DNA of 64,000 nucleotides, from positions 17,188-81,187 of the forward strand of contig CAVTDW010000011.1 in assembly GCA_963733505.1 (NCBI GenBank), read 5' to 3'. Position 1 is the first letter of the stretch, and each line of letters starts with the position of its first letter. Below the pieces are notes generated by a model. That model saw only the letters and a program-made list of their open reading frames with translations, searched no databases and was not told the DNA's origin. The position numbers and the translations under genes are program-made. Of the stretch, positions 16,906 through 25,268 are shown piece after piece. The DNA comes from JALYXV01 sp963733505. Lineage in GTDB: Bacteria; Actinomycetota; Acidimicrobiia; Acidimicrobiales; Palsa-688.

Positions 16906-18831
16906 TCAGCCTCCACTCGGTCGGCGAGAGCGTCGGCGGCGGGTCGTGGCCGCGACCCCCAAACCGCCGCTCAACATCAGGCCGGCGGCCAGCGACATGG
17001 GCACCGTAGCGCCCAGGCCGGTTAGGGGGAGAAACGACGCCGTGGCAGTTTGCCGTGGCGGCCGTGGCGGCCGTGGCGGCTGTGGCGGCCGCCGCCGCGT
17101 GTCCCGCGGCCAGCGCCGACGGCAGTGAGGCTCGCATCGCCGTCCGTGCGCGGGCGGCCGCGCCCGAGCCCGAGCTACTCGGGATTCCATGTCCCACCGC
17201 AAGCCCAGTGCGCGGCGGCGAGGTCCGGAATGGCCCGGTGTGGAAGGGCGAGGCGGCCGAGGTCAAGGTGGCCGCCATCGACGTGCTCGGTGCACTCGAT
17301 GCCCGCGGGGCGCTGAGCATGACCAGCGTCGAACCGGAGTCGCCGCCGACGGATCGACCCAAGGCCGACCCAGAGTTGCCGGTGCGGCACAGCACCGAGA
17401 TCGACCCCCAGGTATTGGTGAGGCTGATGGCACACGTTCCCGTGCCGCCCGAGGTCACCATGGTCGACGACCGGCCACCCGCGCCGGGCATGGCTCGATC
17501 CGGCCCGGCGGTACCCGCACCAGCGGTGGCGGGACCCGACGCCATGAGCACCAGTGCCGAACCGGAGTCGCCGCCGGTGGCCGTGCCCGCGGCGGGACCT
17601 GAGTTACCCGTAATGCAGACCACCGAGACCGTGGCCATCACGTTGACCAAGAAAATGACGCAGCTTCCGGTCGCCCCCGACGCGATTACGGCCATCGCAG
17701 TGCCGCCGGCACCGCTCGTCGCGATACCCGATCCTGCGCCTGCACCTGCGCCCCTGCCGCGCCGCCGCCAGACCCCGCCGCCAGGAGCGTTGCCGAGCCC
17801 GACCGCCCGCCGAACGAATCGCCGCTGGCTCCCCCGGAACCTCCCGTGATGCAGATGACCGTGAGTGCCGCCCGGATGTTGACCAGATGGATGATGCAGT
17901 TGCCGGTGCGACCGGTCGTGACCCTGGTGGTGGCGCTGCCGCCGCTGCCGCTGGACGCCACATCGGGGGAATCGCCACTGGCGCCGCTCGCGCCGGCGCC
18001 GGCGCCGGCGCTGGATCCGCGAGTGGGCCTGCGACGGTGCCTTGGCCTGGGGAGCCACCGGAGGCGGTCCCGGCGACCGACCCGACCGTGCCCGGTGTGC
18101 AACTCACCGACAGCGCCGCCGCGGCGTTGGAGGTGGTCAACACACAACTGCCTTGGGTTCCCGGCGTGGCAGTCGCGGTCGAGGCCCCAACCGCGGCCGT
18201 GGCCGCGCCGGCCGGGCTCGAGGGCGCCGCCGGCGGCAGAAGCGGAAGGCCCGCTCCCGGTGGCGGGGGTGATCGTCACGGCGCCGGAGTCGCCGCCGCT
18301 GCCCACGCCGACGACGCTGCCGGAGTCGCCGGTCGTGCAGGTCACCGATAGGGCGCTCGTGAGATCGGTCACGCTGATGTTGCAGTCCCCGCTTGCCCCC
18401 GACGTTGGTCCGGCGACGCCGGGTCCACCGGCACCCGAGGCCGCCGTGTTCGCCTGGCTCGGGTCCGGCTGGCTCGGGTCCGGCTGCGTCGGCGAGGGCG
18501 GCGAAGGTGATTTGCGTCGGTGGGGTCGGCGTCGGTGGCCCGGCTGCCCCCCGGAACCGGTCCCGGTTCCCGAATGATCGCTGCCCGGCGCCGCCCCCGC
18601 TGACGATCCGGGGCCTGTTCCCACGAAGCCCAAGAAGTTGGACCGAGCGAGGTAGGCGTCGCTCGCGGCGGTGCCCGCTCCCGCGCCGGCTTCATAGCCG
18701 GCAACCGACGACCGCGGGGTCGGGGGCGCGGCCGAGTGGGCCTCATGGCTCGTGCTGTGCGCGGCCGGCGCGCCGGGAGGCGACGCCGACAAGCCCGCCG
18801 TGACGGCGATGGCGCTCAGGAGGCCAAACAT
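16906..18831 (-). pseudogene. LPXTG-anchored wall protein with five two-cysteine repeats (frame broken)
   Basis: Read across frames, this is one ~640-residue surface protein. It has a signal peptide from 18831 ('SASPPGAPAAHS' end), a Gly/Ser/Pro linker, five ~50-residue repeats and a Thr/Ala stretch, then the sorting signal LPLTG with a hydrophobic helix and RRRRSRR tail ending at 16906. Each repeat follows TG-x-C-x14-C-x-TG-x-SG, usually followed by a GG(D/R)SG block. Repeats lie near 18380, 18130, 17860, 17620 and 17410 in three different frames, so about four single-base shifts are needed (near 18225, 18005, 17760 and 17050, all GC repeats). No matching family is known to me. It precedes the L,D-transpeptidase gene. 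Confidence 0.65.
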
Positions 18832-19092
18832 GAAAACGCTCCGGTCAGCCGATCGGCTGGACAGTCTGCCAAGGACGAAAGGATGTCAGAGTTTGGCCGA
18901 AAGGTGGGGGTCCGTTCGATCACGACTCAGAAGCGCCGGTCCGTGCCCGATGGGTGCGGCCGGGCGGTAGGGTCGAGTGCCGGCAGCGAGCCGGCGGCAA
19001 CACGCAGCAGCGAGTCGGCGGCGAGCCGGCAGCGATCCGGCAGTTTGCCGGTGGCGACATGCGGCAGCGGCGCCGTATCGGGAGGAGGAACC

Positions 19093-19521
19093 GTGGCCGA
19101 TAGCGATGACTGGAACACCAAGATCATCGAGGAATTCCGAGCCAACCGTGGCAAGGTCGGGGGACAGTTCGAAGGAGCACCGCTCCTGATCCTCACCACG
19201 ACGGGCGCCAAAACGGGCAACGAACACACCGTCCCCCTCATGTACCTGCCCTACGGTGACCGGCTCGTGGTGTTTGCATCCAAGGCCGGCTCGGACACCA
19301 ATCCGGACTGGTATCACAACATCGTCGCCCACCCAATGGCACGCGTCGAGGTACGTCACAAGATTTTCGCGGCGACGGCCACCATCGAGACGGGTGAGTT
19401 TCGCGACGAGCTGTTCGCCGAGCAGGCCCGGCTCTACCCCGGCTTCGCCGAGTACCAGCGAAAGACCTCCCGGAAGATCCCCGCGGTCAGCCTCCGCATG
19501 GCCGGCCAGAGGCCTCGCTGA
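19093..19521 (+). CDS. Nitroreductase/DDN-like deazaflavin-dependent oxidoreductase
   Basis: A 142-residue split-barrel protein of the DDN (deazaflavin-dependent nitroreductase) family. 'DWNTKIIEEFRANRGKVGG' and 'LLILTTTGAKTGNEHTVPL' are the family signatures, followed by 'VVFASKAGSDTNPDWYHNI' and 'HPMARVEV'. Such proteins bind coenzyme F420 and reduce quinones or nitro compounds. GTG 19093 follows GGAGGAGGAA by two to five bases; an open frame extends upstream but is repetitive Arg/Ser sequence. Its upstream region (~18975-19075) contains imperfect CGGCAGCGA-type repeats of unknown meaning. Confidence 0.88.
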   Translation: MADSDDWNTKIIEEFRANRGKVGGQFEGAPLLILTTTGAKTGNEHTVPLMYLPYGDRLVVFASKAGSDTNPDWYHNIVAHPMARVEVRHKIFAATATIETGEFRDELFAEQARLYPGFAEYQRKTSRKIPAVSLRMAGQRPR

Positions 19522-19542
19522 ACCTGGCGATAGCCTCACCTG

Positions 19543-20064
19543 ATGTCCGACGCGCCCGCCACCAGCCCCGACCCTGACGCCCTGCGGAGGGCCAGGGCCA
19601 CGTTCCACGCGGTTGGCGCGGCGGAACGCGACGCCATGCGGTCGGAAGGTGTGGCCATTGCCGCCGGCGCCTCCGAAAGCGACCTGGAGGGCTTCGTCGC
19701 CGAATCCGTGGCCGCCGCGGGGTGCGAGGAGTATCTCGATGCCCTGCGCCTGTTGAGTTGGCGGGCCCGGGGACTCAGCCGGGCACTGGAGTTCATCGAC
19801 GCCGGGGGCCCGCGGGGCTCCGACGACGCCATGATGCTCCCGATCGTCGTTACCGCCGCCGCATTGGCGGACCTGGCTACGGCGTCGTACACGATCCGCG
19901 ACCCGAACTCCGAGAACGCCGCTCGCGACGAGGCCGCCGAATCGTGGCGAGACGCCATCGGGGCGCTCAGCCGGCTCACGGGGAACGAACCGGTCGAGCT
20001 GGCGGACGCCCACGACCACGCCGGCCACGACCACGCCGGCCACGAGCATGGTGGCCTTTCCTAG
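19543..20064 (+). CDS. Hypothetical protein with histidine-rich C-terminal tail
   Basis: A 173-residue mainly helical soluble protein that I do not recognise. It is Ala-rich, with a mid-region 'CEEYLDALRLLSWRARGL' and 'MMLPIVVTAAALADLA'. The last ~20 residues form a metal-binding-like tail of repeated HDHAGH units. The tail could bind zinc, nickel or copper, as in metallochaperones. The gene's stop TAG lies inside the first copy of the hairpin repeat at 20053. It is 21 bases downstream of the DDN-like gene, so an operon is likely. Confidence 0.7.
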   Translation: MSDAPATSPDPDALRRARATFHAVGAAERDAMRSEGVAIAAGASESDLEGFVAESVAAAGCEEYLDALRLLSWRARGLSRALEFIDAGGPRGSDDAMMLPIVVTAAALADLATASYTIRDPNSENAARDEAAESWRDAIGALSRLTGNEPVELADAHDHAGHDHAGHEHGGLS

Positions 20065-20186
20065 CGCTACATGACCACCCACGGTCATGTAGTGCTAACA
20101 AACGCGGGCAGGCGGCCAACGGCCAGGTCGAGACCGGCCTTTCCTAGCACTACATGACCACCCACGGTCATGTAGTGCTAACAAAC
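20053..20186. repeat. Two 51-base direct repeats, each with a 15-base-pair hairpin
   Basis: Copies at 20053-20103 and 20136-20186 are identical except one base. Each has a GGCCTTTCC lead-in, the stem TAGCACTACATGACC, loop ACCCAC, the complementary stem and ACAAAC. Stems are 20062-20076/20083-20097 (one G in place of A) and 20145-20159/20166-20180 (perfect). There is no T-run. The stop of the upstream gene is part of the first copy. The repeats lie ~130 bases before the ECF sigma gene. Confidence 0.85.
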
Positions 20187-20317
20187 CGCGGCCAAGCGGC
20201 GGCCGAGCAGCGGCCACGAATACGAATCCGGCGGACCGCGGTCCGAATGGCGGCATTTGCGGCGGGTGCACCCAACAAAACGGGACCGCGCCGTCATGGT
20301 CTGGTAACGATGTCGCC

Positions 20318-20854
20318 GTGGCCTGGTCTCGCGAGCGCGGCGCAGTCCCCTTCGAGGAGCACTACCGGTCCTTGCTCGAGCATGCCTATTTCGTCGGGTT
20401 CCGCTTCTTCAGTGGCGACAGCCACCTCGCAGAAGAAGTCGCCCAGGAGACTCTCACCCGTGCCTACGAGCGCTGGGAACGAGTAGCCGGCCACCCCAAC
20501 CCGGAGGCCTGGGTCATGAACGCCGCCTGGAAGGTCAGCCTGGAAATCCAGCGCCGGCAAAGCCGACCGTCGGCCGCCGGTGTCGCCCGCCTGGCGGGCC
20601 TGGGTGAAGACCTGCTCGTCGAGCGACCCGTCCTGATCAACGCCCTCACCCGTCTCACCACCCGGCAGCGAACCGTGGCCATGGCTCGCCACTACTTCGG
20701 CTACGACGTGGCGGAAACGGCGGCGCTGTTGGGCATGACCGAATCCCAGGTCAGGACGGCAACCCACGAGGCGACGCTGAAGCTCCGCCACCTGCTGCGC
20801 GAGCGCTCCCGAGGCGATGCCCCCATTCGTGACCGGGGGGTCAGCCCGGCATGA
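20318..20854 (+). CDS. ECF sigma factor, SigE-like actinobacterial group
   Basis: A 178-residue sigma-70 family factor with region 2 ('FEEHYRSLLEHAYFVG', 'HLAEEVAQETLTRAYERWERV', 'NPEAWVMNAAWKV') and region 4 ('LTTRQRTVAMARHYFGYDVAETAALLGMTESQVRTATHEA' pattern in order). It directs RNA polymerase to a specialised promoter set. GTG 20318 is used. Its stop overlaps the ATG of the next gene (ATGA at 20851), the arrangement expected for a sigma/anti-sigma pair. Its tail 'GDAPIRDRGVSPA' is poorly conserved. The regulon is unknown, though the hairpin repeats upstream are in its 5' region. Confidence 0.9.
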   Translation: MAWSRERGAVPFEEHYRSLLEHAYFVGFRFFSGDSHLAEEVAQETLTRAYERWERVAGHPNPEAWVMNAAWKVSLEIQRRQSRPSAAGVARLAGLGEDLLVERPVLINALTRLTTRQRTVAMARHYFGYDVAETAALLGMTESQVRTATHEATLKLRHLLRERSRGDAPIRDRGVSPA

Positions 20855-22149
20855 GATCGTGGCGCGACGAACTCCCCGTCGATCTCCCTCGCGAGGACAT
20901 CCTGGCGGCGGCCGTCGGGGAGGCCCAACGGCGCAGGCGGCGCCGTCAGCACCGGGCGGCGCTGGTGAGCGCGGTGGGGATCGTGGTGGTCGTGCTGTCG
21001 CTGGTCGCCAACACCGCCAACACGCCCACGCTGCGCAATCGCCAGCCCAGCGTTCCGATCCAGGGGAGCCTGACCCAGGTCGTCACGAAGTCGTCCAGCG
21101 TCACCGTGCCCGGTATCTCCCATGCCGCGGCGCCACCCCGTTCGGCGCCCGCCAAGCCGTCACGCTCGGTAACCGCCATCGGACTCCCGCCACCGCTGCC
21201 CCCGTCGAGCGGCCTCAGGTTCCCCCCGGCGCTCCCCCGACCACGGCTCCGCCGACGACGCTTCCGAAGCAACCGACGCTCGCTGACTTCGCGCTTCCGG
21301 CGGCCGATCGGCAGCCCTTTGGTATCGCCCCCGGCCCGAACGAATCGCTGTGGTTCACGGAGTACGACGCGGGCATCGGCCGGGTGAACCCGGGCGGTTC
21401 GGTGACCGAGTTCGCGGTGCCGGCGGCGGGCAGCGGCACGTACGGGATCACGCCGGGTCCCGACGGCAACATGTGGTTCACCGAGTACCTGGCCGGCAAC
21501 ATCGGACGGATCACGCCGTCGGGCACCATCACCGAGTTCGGGGTGCCCACGGCGAACAGCGGGCCCACCGGCATCACCAGTGGCGGCGACGGGACGCTGT
21601 GGTTCACCGAGACGACTGCGGGCAAGATCGGGCGGGTGGCGACCGACGGGACGATCACCGAGTTCCCCCTCGACGCCACCTCAGGCCCCTTCGCCATCGT
21701 GCCCGGCCCTGACGGAGCGCTCTGGTTCACCGAGCACGTCGGCAACCGCATCGGGCGGATGACGACCGCAGGGATCCTCACCGAGTTCGTGGTCCCCACG
21801 GCCAACGCCGACCCGCTCGGGATGGCTGCCGGGCCCCGACGGCAACATGTGGTTCACCGAGCACTTCGCCGACAAGATCGGCCGCCTGACGCCCGGCGGC
21901 ACACTCACGGAATACCGCCTCCCGGGGGCCGAACGCCGCCCCCAGGGAATCACCGCGGGGGCCGACGGCAACGTGTGGTTCGTCGAGACCAACGCCGGGA
22001 GCGTCGCTCGCATCACGCCCGATGGCGTCGTCACCGAATACCGGGTGCCCGCCCTGGGCGGCCAACCGGCGATGATCTCGAGCGGCCCGGCCAAGACGTT
22101 GTGGTTCACCGAGACGGCGGCCAACCGGGTCGGTTACCTGGTTCCTTGA
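20851..22149 (+). pseudogene. Membrane-anchored Vgb-like beta-propeller, probable anti-sigma partner (two frameshifts)
   Basis: The first ~30 residues are cytoplasmic and helical ('ELPVDLPREDILAAAVGEA'), resembling a short anti-sigma segment. One membrane helix (~40-60) and a Pro/Thr-rich linker follow, then ~300 residues of a streptogramin-lyase-like propeller built from repeats 'GITPGPDGNMWFTE...IGRITPSGTITEF'. The frame breaks near 21190 (one base missing) and at the CCCC 21834-21837 (one base extra); correcting both gives a continuous protein to 22149. A real Vgb lyase would not carry this N-terminal anchor. I infer an extracytoplasmic sensor/anti-sigma protein, translationally coupled to the sigma gene. 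Confidence 0.7.
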
Positions 22150-22220
22150 GGGGTGGGAAAAGGGGGTCCGCGGTCGGGCGGCCGGGATTGCCCGCTGACG
22201 GCGTCGCTAACCTGACGGAC

Positions 22221-22682
22221 ATGGACCAGGTCCGGGTCGAGCAGCGAATCGCAGCCTCGCCCGATGCGCTGTACGACATGGTGAGCGACGTCACCCGGAT
22301 GGGGTCCTGGAGCCCGGAGACGACTTCGGCCCGGTGGCTCGGCGGCGCCGACCACCCGGCGCCGGGCGCCCGGTTCAAGGGAGCCAACAAGCACGGGTGG
22401 CGGCGCTGGCACACGACCTGCACCGTCGTGGCGGCCGAACCCGGTCGGCGGTTTTCGTTCGACGTGGGATTCGGGCCGCTGCCGGTCAGCCACTGGTCGT
22501 ACGAGTTTGTTGCCGACGGCGACGGTTGCCGGGTCGTGGAAACGTGGGACGATCGCAGGCCCGGCTGGATGATCCGGACCTCGCCCGTGATGATGGGCGT
22601 CTCCGACCGCCCGGGCCACAACCGAGCGGGTATGGAAGCGACGCTGTCCCGGCTGCGAACGACGGCCGAAGCCGCGACCTAG
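22221..22682 (+). CDS. SRPBCC family protein (polyketide cyclase-like)
   Basis: A 153-residue START-like protein. 'VEQRIAASPDALYDMVSDV' opens the fold, then 'MGSWSPETTSARWLGG', 'GARFKGANKHGWRRW' and 'SYEFVADGDGCRVVETWDD', with a closing amphipathic helix. This subgroup is common in actinobacteria as cyclase/dehydrase-like ligand-binding proteins. ATG 22221 begins 71 bases after the propeller gene. A stop-free frame upstream belongs to the neighbouring broken gene and is not part of this protein. Ligand unknown. Confidence 0.88.
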   Translation: MDQVRVEQRIAASPDALYDMVSDVTRMGSWSPETTSARWLGGADHPAPGARFKGANKHGWRRWHTTCTVVAAEPGRRFSFDVGFGPLPVSHWSYEFVADGDGCRVVETWDDRRPGWMIRTSPVMMGVSDRPGHNRAGMEATLSRLRTTAEAAT

Positions 22683-22766
22683 AGGTGGTCACGGGCGGCC
22701 GACAGGTGCCCGGCTCGACGGCTGCCCGGCCATTCTGGTCACTCGATGTAGATATTTCATCGGTTT

Positions 22767-23813
22767 GTGGCAAGAACGGACTGGCACGACCGATGGCCGC
22801 GTACGGGCGGCGCGGGCGTAGGCAACGGGACCGGCGGGTACGACCTCGTTGAGTTGCCACATGAGGGACGTGCCGCTGTGACCACGCTGATCGTAGACCG
22901 CCCCGGGATCGACGACCTGGGTCGTGATTGCACCGTTCGGGAACTGGTCGCGTCGGTGATCCGGGCCGCGACCGCCGAGGTCGTAACCCGTGAATCCGCA
23001 CTCGTGGAGAATGGCGATCCGGAGGACGTCCACAAGGCGCGGGTCGCCACGCGCCGGTTGCGGGCGCAGCTGCGGACCCTCCGCCCGGTCCTGCGACGGC
23101 CATGGGTTGACGACGTGAACGGCGAGCTGAAGTGGCTGGCCGCCCTCCTCGGCCGGATACGTGACGCCGACGTACTTTTCGACGAGCTCGAGCGCCTCGT
23201 GCGGACCCTTCCCGAACCCGACGTGGCTCCGGCCCGGGCCTTGATCGCCCGCCTGTTGACCGAGCGCGAGGCGGCCAACGCCAACCTGCTGGCGGCGTTG
23301 CAGAGCGAGCGCTACCGGGCGCTGGTCGTACGCCTCGAAGCCGCAGGCGACGTCCCGCCGATGGACGCGGACGACGACCGAGCCGATGCCCCGGCCGCTT
23401 CGGTGCTGCCATCGCTGGTCGCCCAGACGTGGCGGGCCCTGCACAAGCGTGTGCGAGCGCTCGGTGACGACCCGAGCGACGAGTCCCTCCACGAGGTTCG
23501 CAAGCGGGCCAAGAAGCTCCGGTACAGCAGCGAGACCGCCGTAACCGTGATGGGCAAGCCGGCGAAGCGATTGGCGGCGGCGGCCGAACAGTTGCAATCG
23601 GTCCTGGGCGAGGTTCACGATGCCGCCACCGCCGAGACCTGGTTGCGCCACGAGATCCTGGCGGACGGCAGTCTCTCGGTAGCCCTGGCTGCGGGCGAGC
23701 TGATCGAACGGGAGCGGCGGCGTCACCAGGTCAACCGGAAACGGTGGCCGAAGGCGTGGAAGAAGGCCCGGAGGAAGTCCTTGCGGCAGTGGCTTCACGA
23801 CGGCGGCCACTAG
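22767..23813 (+). CDS. CHAD-domain protein
   Basis: A 348-residue helical protein with two CHAD repeats. The first has 'EDVHKARVATRRLRAQLRTLRPVL' and 'GRIRDADVLFDEL'; the second has 'SLHEVRKRAKKLRYSSE' and 'LGEVHDAATAETWL'. The conserved His and basic residues bind polyphosphate. The CYTH domain often fused to CHAD is absent. The start is uncertain: GTG 22878 ('VTTLIVDRP') fits the conserved part better than 22767, whose extra residues look non-conserved. A polyphosphate glucokinase gene occurs 6 kb away, which makes a polyphosphate link plausible but unproven. Confidence 0.88.
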   Translation: MARTDWHDRWPRTGGAGVGNGTGGYDLVELPHEGRAAVTTLIVDRPGIDDLGRDCTVRELVASVIRAATAEVVTRESALVENGDPEDVHKARVATRRLRAQLRTLRPVLRRPWVDDVNGELKWLAALLGRIRDADVLFDELERLVRTLPEPDVAPARALIARLLTEREAANANLLAALQSERYRALVVRLEAAGDVPPMDADDDRADAPAASVLPSLVAQTWRALHKRVRALGDDPSDESLHEVRKRAKKLRYSSETAVTVMGKPAKRLAAAAEQLQSVLGEVHDAATAETWLRHEILADGSLSVALAAGELIERERRRHQVNRKRWPKAWKKARRKSLRQWLHDGGH

Positions 23814-23874
23814 GTCGACCTCGTCAGACGACCCGACGGTTTGACCCGGTTGCCGGCGGGGGAGTTATCCGGTG

Positions 23875-24379
23875 ATGCTCCGCCGGTGGCTGGCCCTGTG
23901 GTGCCTTGCCTTCGGCGTGTGGATCGTCCTGTCGTGGACCAAGACGGCCGAGCAGCTGATCGTCGGTGCCGTGGCCGCCGCCATCGTCGCCACGGCCTGC
24001 GCTCCCTTGGGGCCGGTTGCCGCCCCCTGGGCGCTGCTGCGCCCCCGCCGGTTGCTGGCCACCGTGCGCACCGCGTTGTGGGCCCTGGGGCAGATCGTTC
24101 GGGCCAACCTTTCCCTCTCGCGGCGCATCTGGGCCCCCAGCCGCCCCGTTCGGCCGGGGATGGTGATCGTCACATCGGGAATGGATGCCGATGGTGAATG
24201 GGCCGCCGTCGGGCTGGTTACCTCGCTGATCGTCGACAACCAACTGGTCGATCTGGATCGGCGGCAACACGAGATGCTCTTTCATACCGTCTGGGTCGAC
24301 ACGCTCGACCCGGACGAGATCCGGGCCGCAGGTCAATGGCCCGGTGGAGGATCACATCAAGGCGATCAGCGGGCCGTGA
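23875..24379 (+). pseudogene. mrpE: Na+/H+ antiporter subunit MrpE/MbhA-like (one-base insertion near the end)
   Basis: Small membrane subunit of the Mrp-type antiporter. It has two N-terminal helices ('LALWCLAFGVWIVLSW', 'LIVGAVAAAIVATACAPLG'), then 'GQIVRANLSLSRRIW' and 'GMVIVTSGM', ending 'HTVWVDTLDPDEIRAA'. At about 24330 an extra base shifts the frame. With it removed the protein ends 'VNGPVEDHIKAISGP' at TGA 24377-24379, exactly where MrpF begins. Uncorrected, E and F appear as one 254-residue fusion. ATG 23875 follows a GGGGGAG site; GTG 23872 is an alternative. Confidence 0.78.
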
Positions 24380-24636
24380 CCACGATCTACGGGGTGATCT
24401 GCCTGGCCGAGATCGTGGTCATGGTCCCGTTGTTCGTCCGGCTGGCGAAAGGGCCGACGGTGTCGGATCGCATCGTGGCCTTGAACACCATCTCGACCCA
24501 GGCGGCGCTGGCGGTGTTGTTCTTCGCCGCCTTCGCCCAACGGCCCATCTACCTCGACCCGGCACTGTGGCTGTGCTCGTTCAGCTATCTGGGCACGATC
24601 GTGTGGGCCCGCTTCCTCGAACGGGGATTGCTGTGA
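24376..24636 (+). CDS. mrpF: Na+/H+ antiporter subunit MrpF/MbhB-like
   Basis: An 86-residue three-helix protein: 'YGVICLAEIVVMVPLFVRLA', then the family motif 'GPTVSDRIVALNTIS', 'LAVLFFAAFAQRPIYLDPAL' and 'YLGTIVWARFLERG'. GTG 24376 overlaps the MrpE stop (GTGA). The stop overlaps the GTG of MrpG, continuing a tightly coupled chain. In the complex it helps form the small-subunit membrane core. Confidence 0.88.
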   Translation: MTTIYGVICLAEIVVMVPLFVRLAKGPTVSDRIVALNTISTQAALAVLFFAAFAQRPIYLDPALWLCSFSYLGTIVWARFLERGLL

Positions 24637-24986
24637 GAAACGCCGTTGTCGTCGCCTTGGCTGTCATCGGCGTTGGCTTCTCGTTCAGCGGGGCCGTCGG
24701 GATACTTCGCATGCCCGACCTGTACACCCGTATCCAGTGCTCCTCGAAGACGATCACCATGGGCGCCCTTCCGGTGCTCGTCGCCCTTGTCGTCGCCGAG
24801 GGCCCCCTCTCCACCTACGGCAGCCGCACCCTCCTGGTGGCGGTCCTGCTCCTGAGTGTCAACCCGCTGGCGTCGCACGCGTTGGCCCGGGCGGCCTACA
24901 AGCGAGGCGTGCCGATGTGGTCTGGCTCGGTGGTCGACCAGGGGGCGGAGCGTCGCCTGCGCGACCGCGATCCGGGCGGCGAGTAA
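24633..24986 (+). CDS. mrpG: Na+/H+ antiporter subunit MrpG/MbhC-like
   Basis: A 117-residue three-helix subunit with the PhaG/MnhG signature 'GILRMPDLYTRIQCSSKTIT', 'GALPVLVALVV' and 'VLLLSVNPLASHALARAAYKRG'. GTG 24633 overlaps the MrpF stop. The stop at 24984-24986 directly abuts the start of the next gene. Larger frames covering this region upstream are shadows of the MrpE/F genes. Confidence 0.88.
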   Translation: MRNAVVVALAVIGVGFSFSGAVGILRMPDLYTRIQCSSKTITMGALPVLVALVVAEGPLSTYGSRTLLVAVLLLSVNPLASHALARAAYKRGVPMWSGSVVDQGAERRLRDRDPGGE

Positions 24987-25268
24987 GTGTTCTGGGCCAT
25001 CGACTATCTGTGCCTGGCGGCCGTCCTGGCCAGCGCCTTGGCGGCGGTGCGCATCCGCAATCTGAACGGGGCGGTCATGGCCCTGTCGGCCATGGGGACC
25101 ATTCTCAGCCTGCTGTTCATCGTCCTCGGAGCGCCCGATGATGCCCACTCCGAGGTCGTCGTCGGGGCCATCGCCTTGCCCACGCTCTATCTCATCGCCA
25201 TCGGCAAGGTGCGCGCCCACGTCACCGACAACCCCGAGGACCTCGGGGAAGTGGGGGAGGGGCGATGA
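24987..25268 (+). CDS. DUF4040 / MbhD-like antiporter subunit
   Basis: A 93-residue three-helix protein ('YLCLAAVLASALAAVRIRNL', 'AVMALSAMGTILSLLFIVLGAPD', 'GAIALPTLYLIAIGKV') with the conserved 'DDAHSEVVVGA' segment. It corresponds to the first part of the C-terminal region of full-length MrpA and to archaeal MbhD. GTG 24987 immediately follows the MrpG stop. Its own stop overlaps the next ATG by 4 bases. Confidence 0.85.
   Translation: MFWAIDYLCLAAVLASALAAVRIRNLNGAVMALSAMGTILSLLFIVLGAPDDAHSEVVVGAIALPTLYLIAIGKVRAHVTDNPEDLGEVGEGR

Noticed and set aside
18886..20088. A 400-residue minus-strand gene
   Set aside because: It is the antisense shadow of the DDN-like and His-tailed genes and shows no family pattern.
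20053..20186. CRISPR array
   Set aside because: Only two copies, long hairpin repeats and no cas genes nearby.
23872..24636. A 254-residue fused MrpE-MrpF protein
   Set aside because: Removing one base near 24330 gives the normal MrpE ending and a GTGA overlap with MrpF, matching the coupling used by the rest of the operon.
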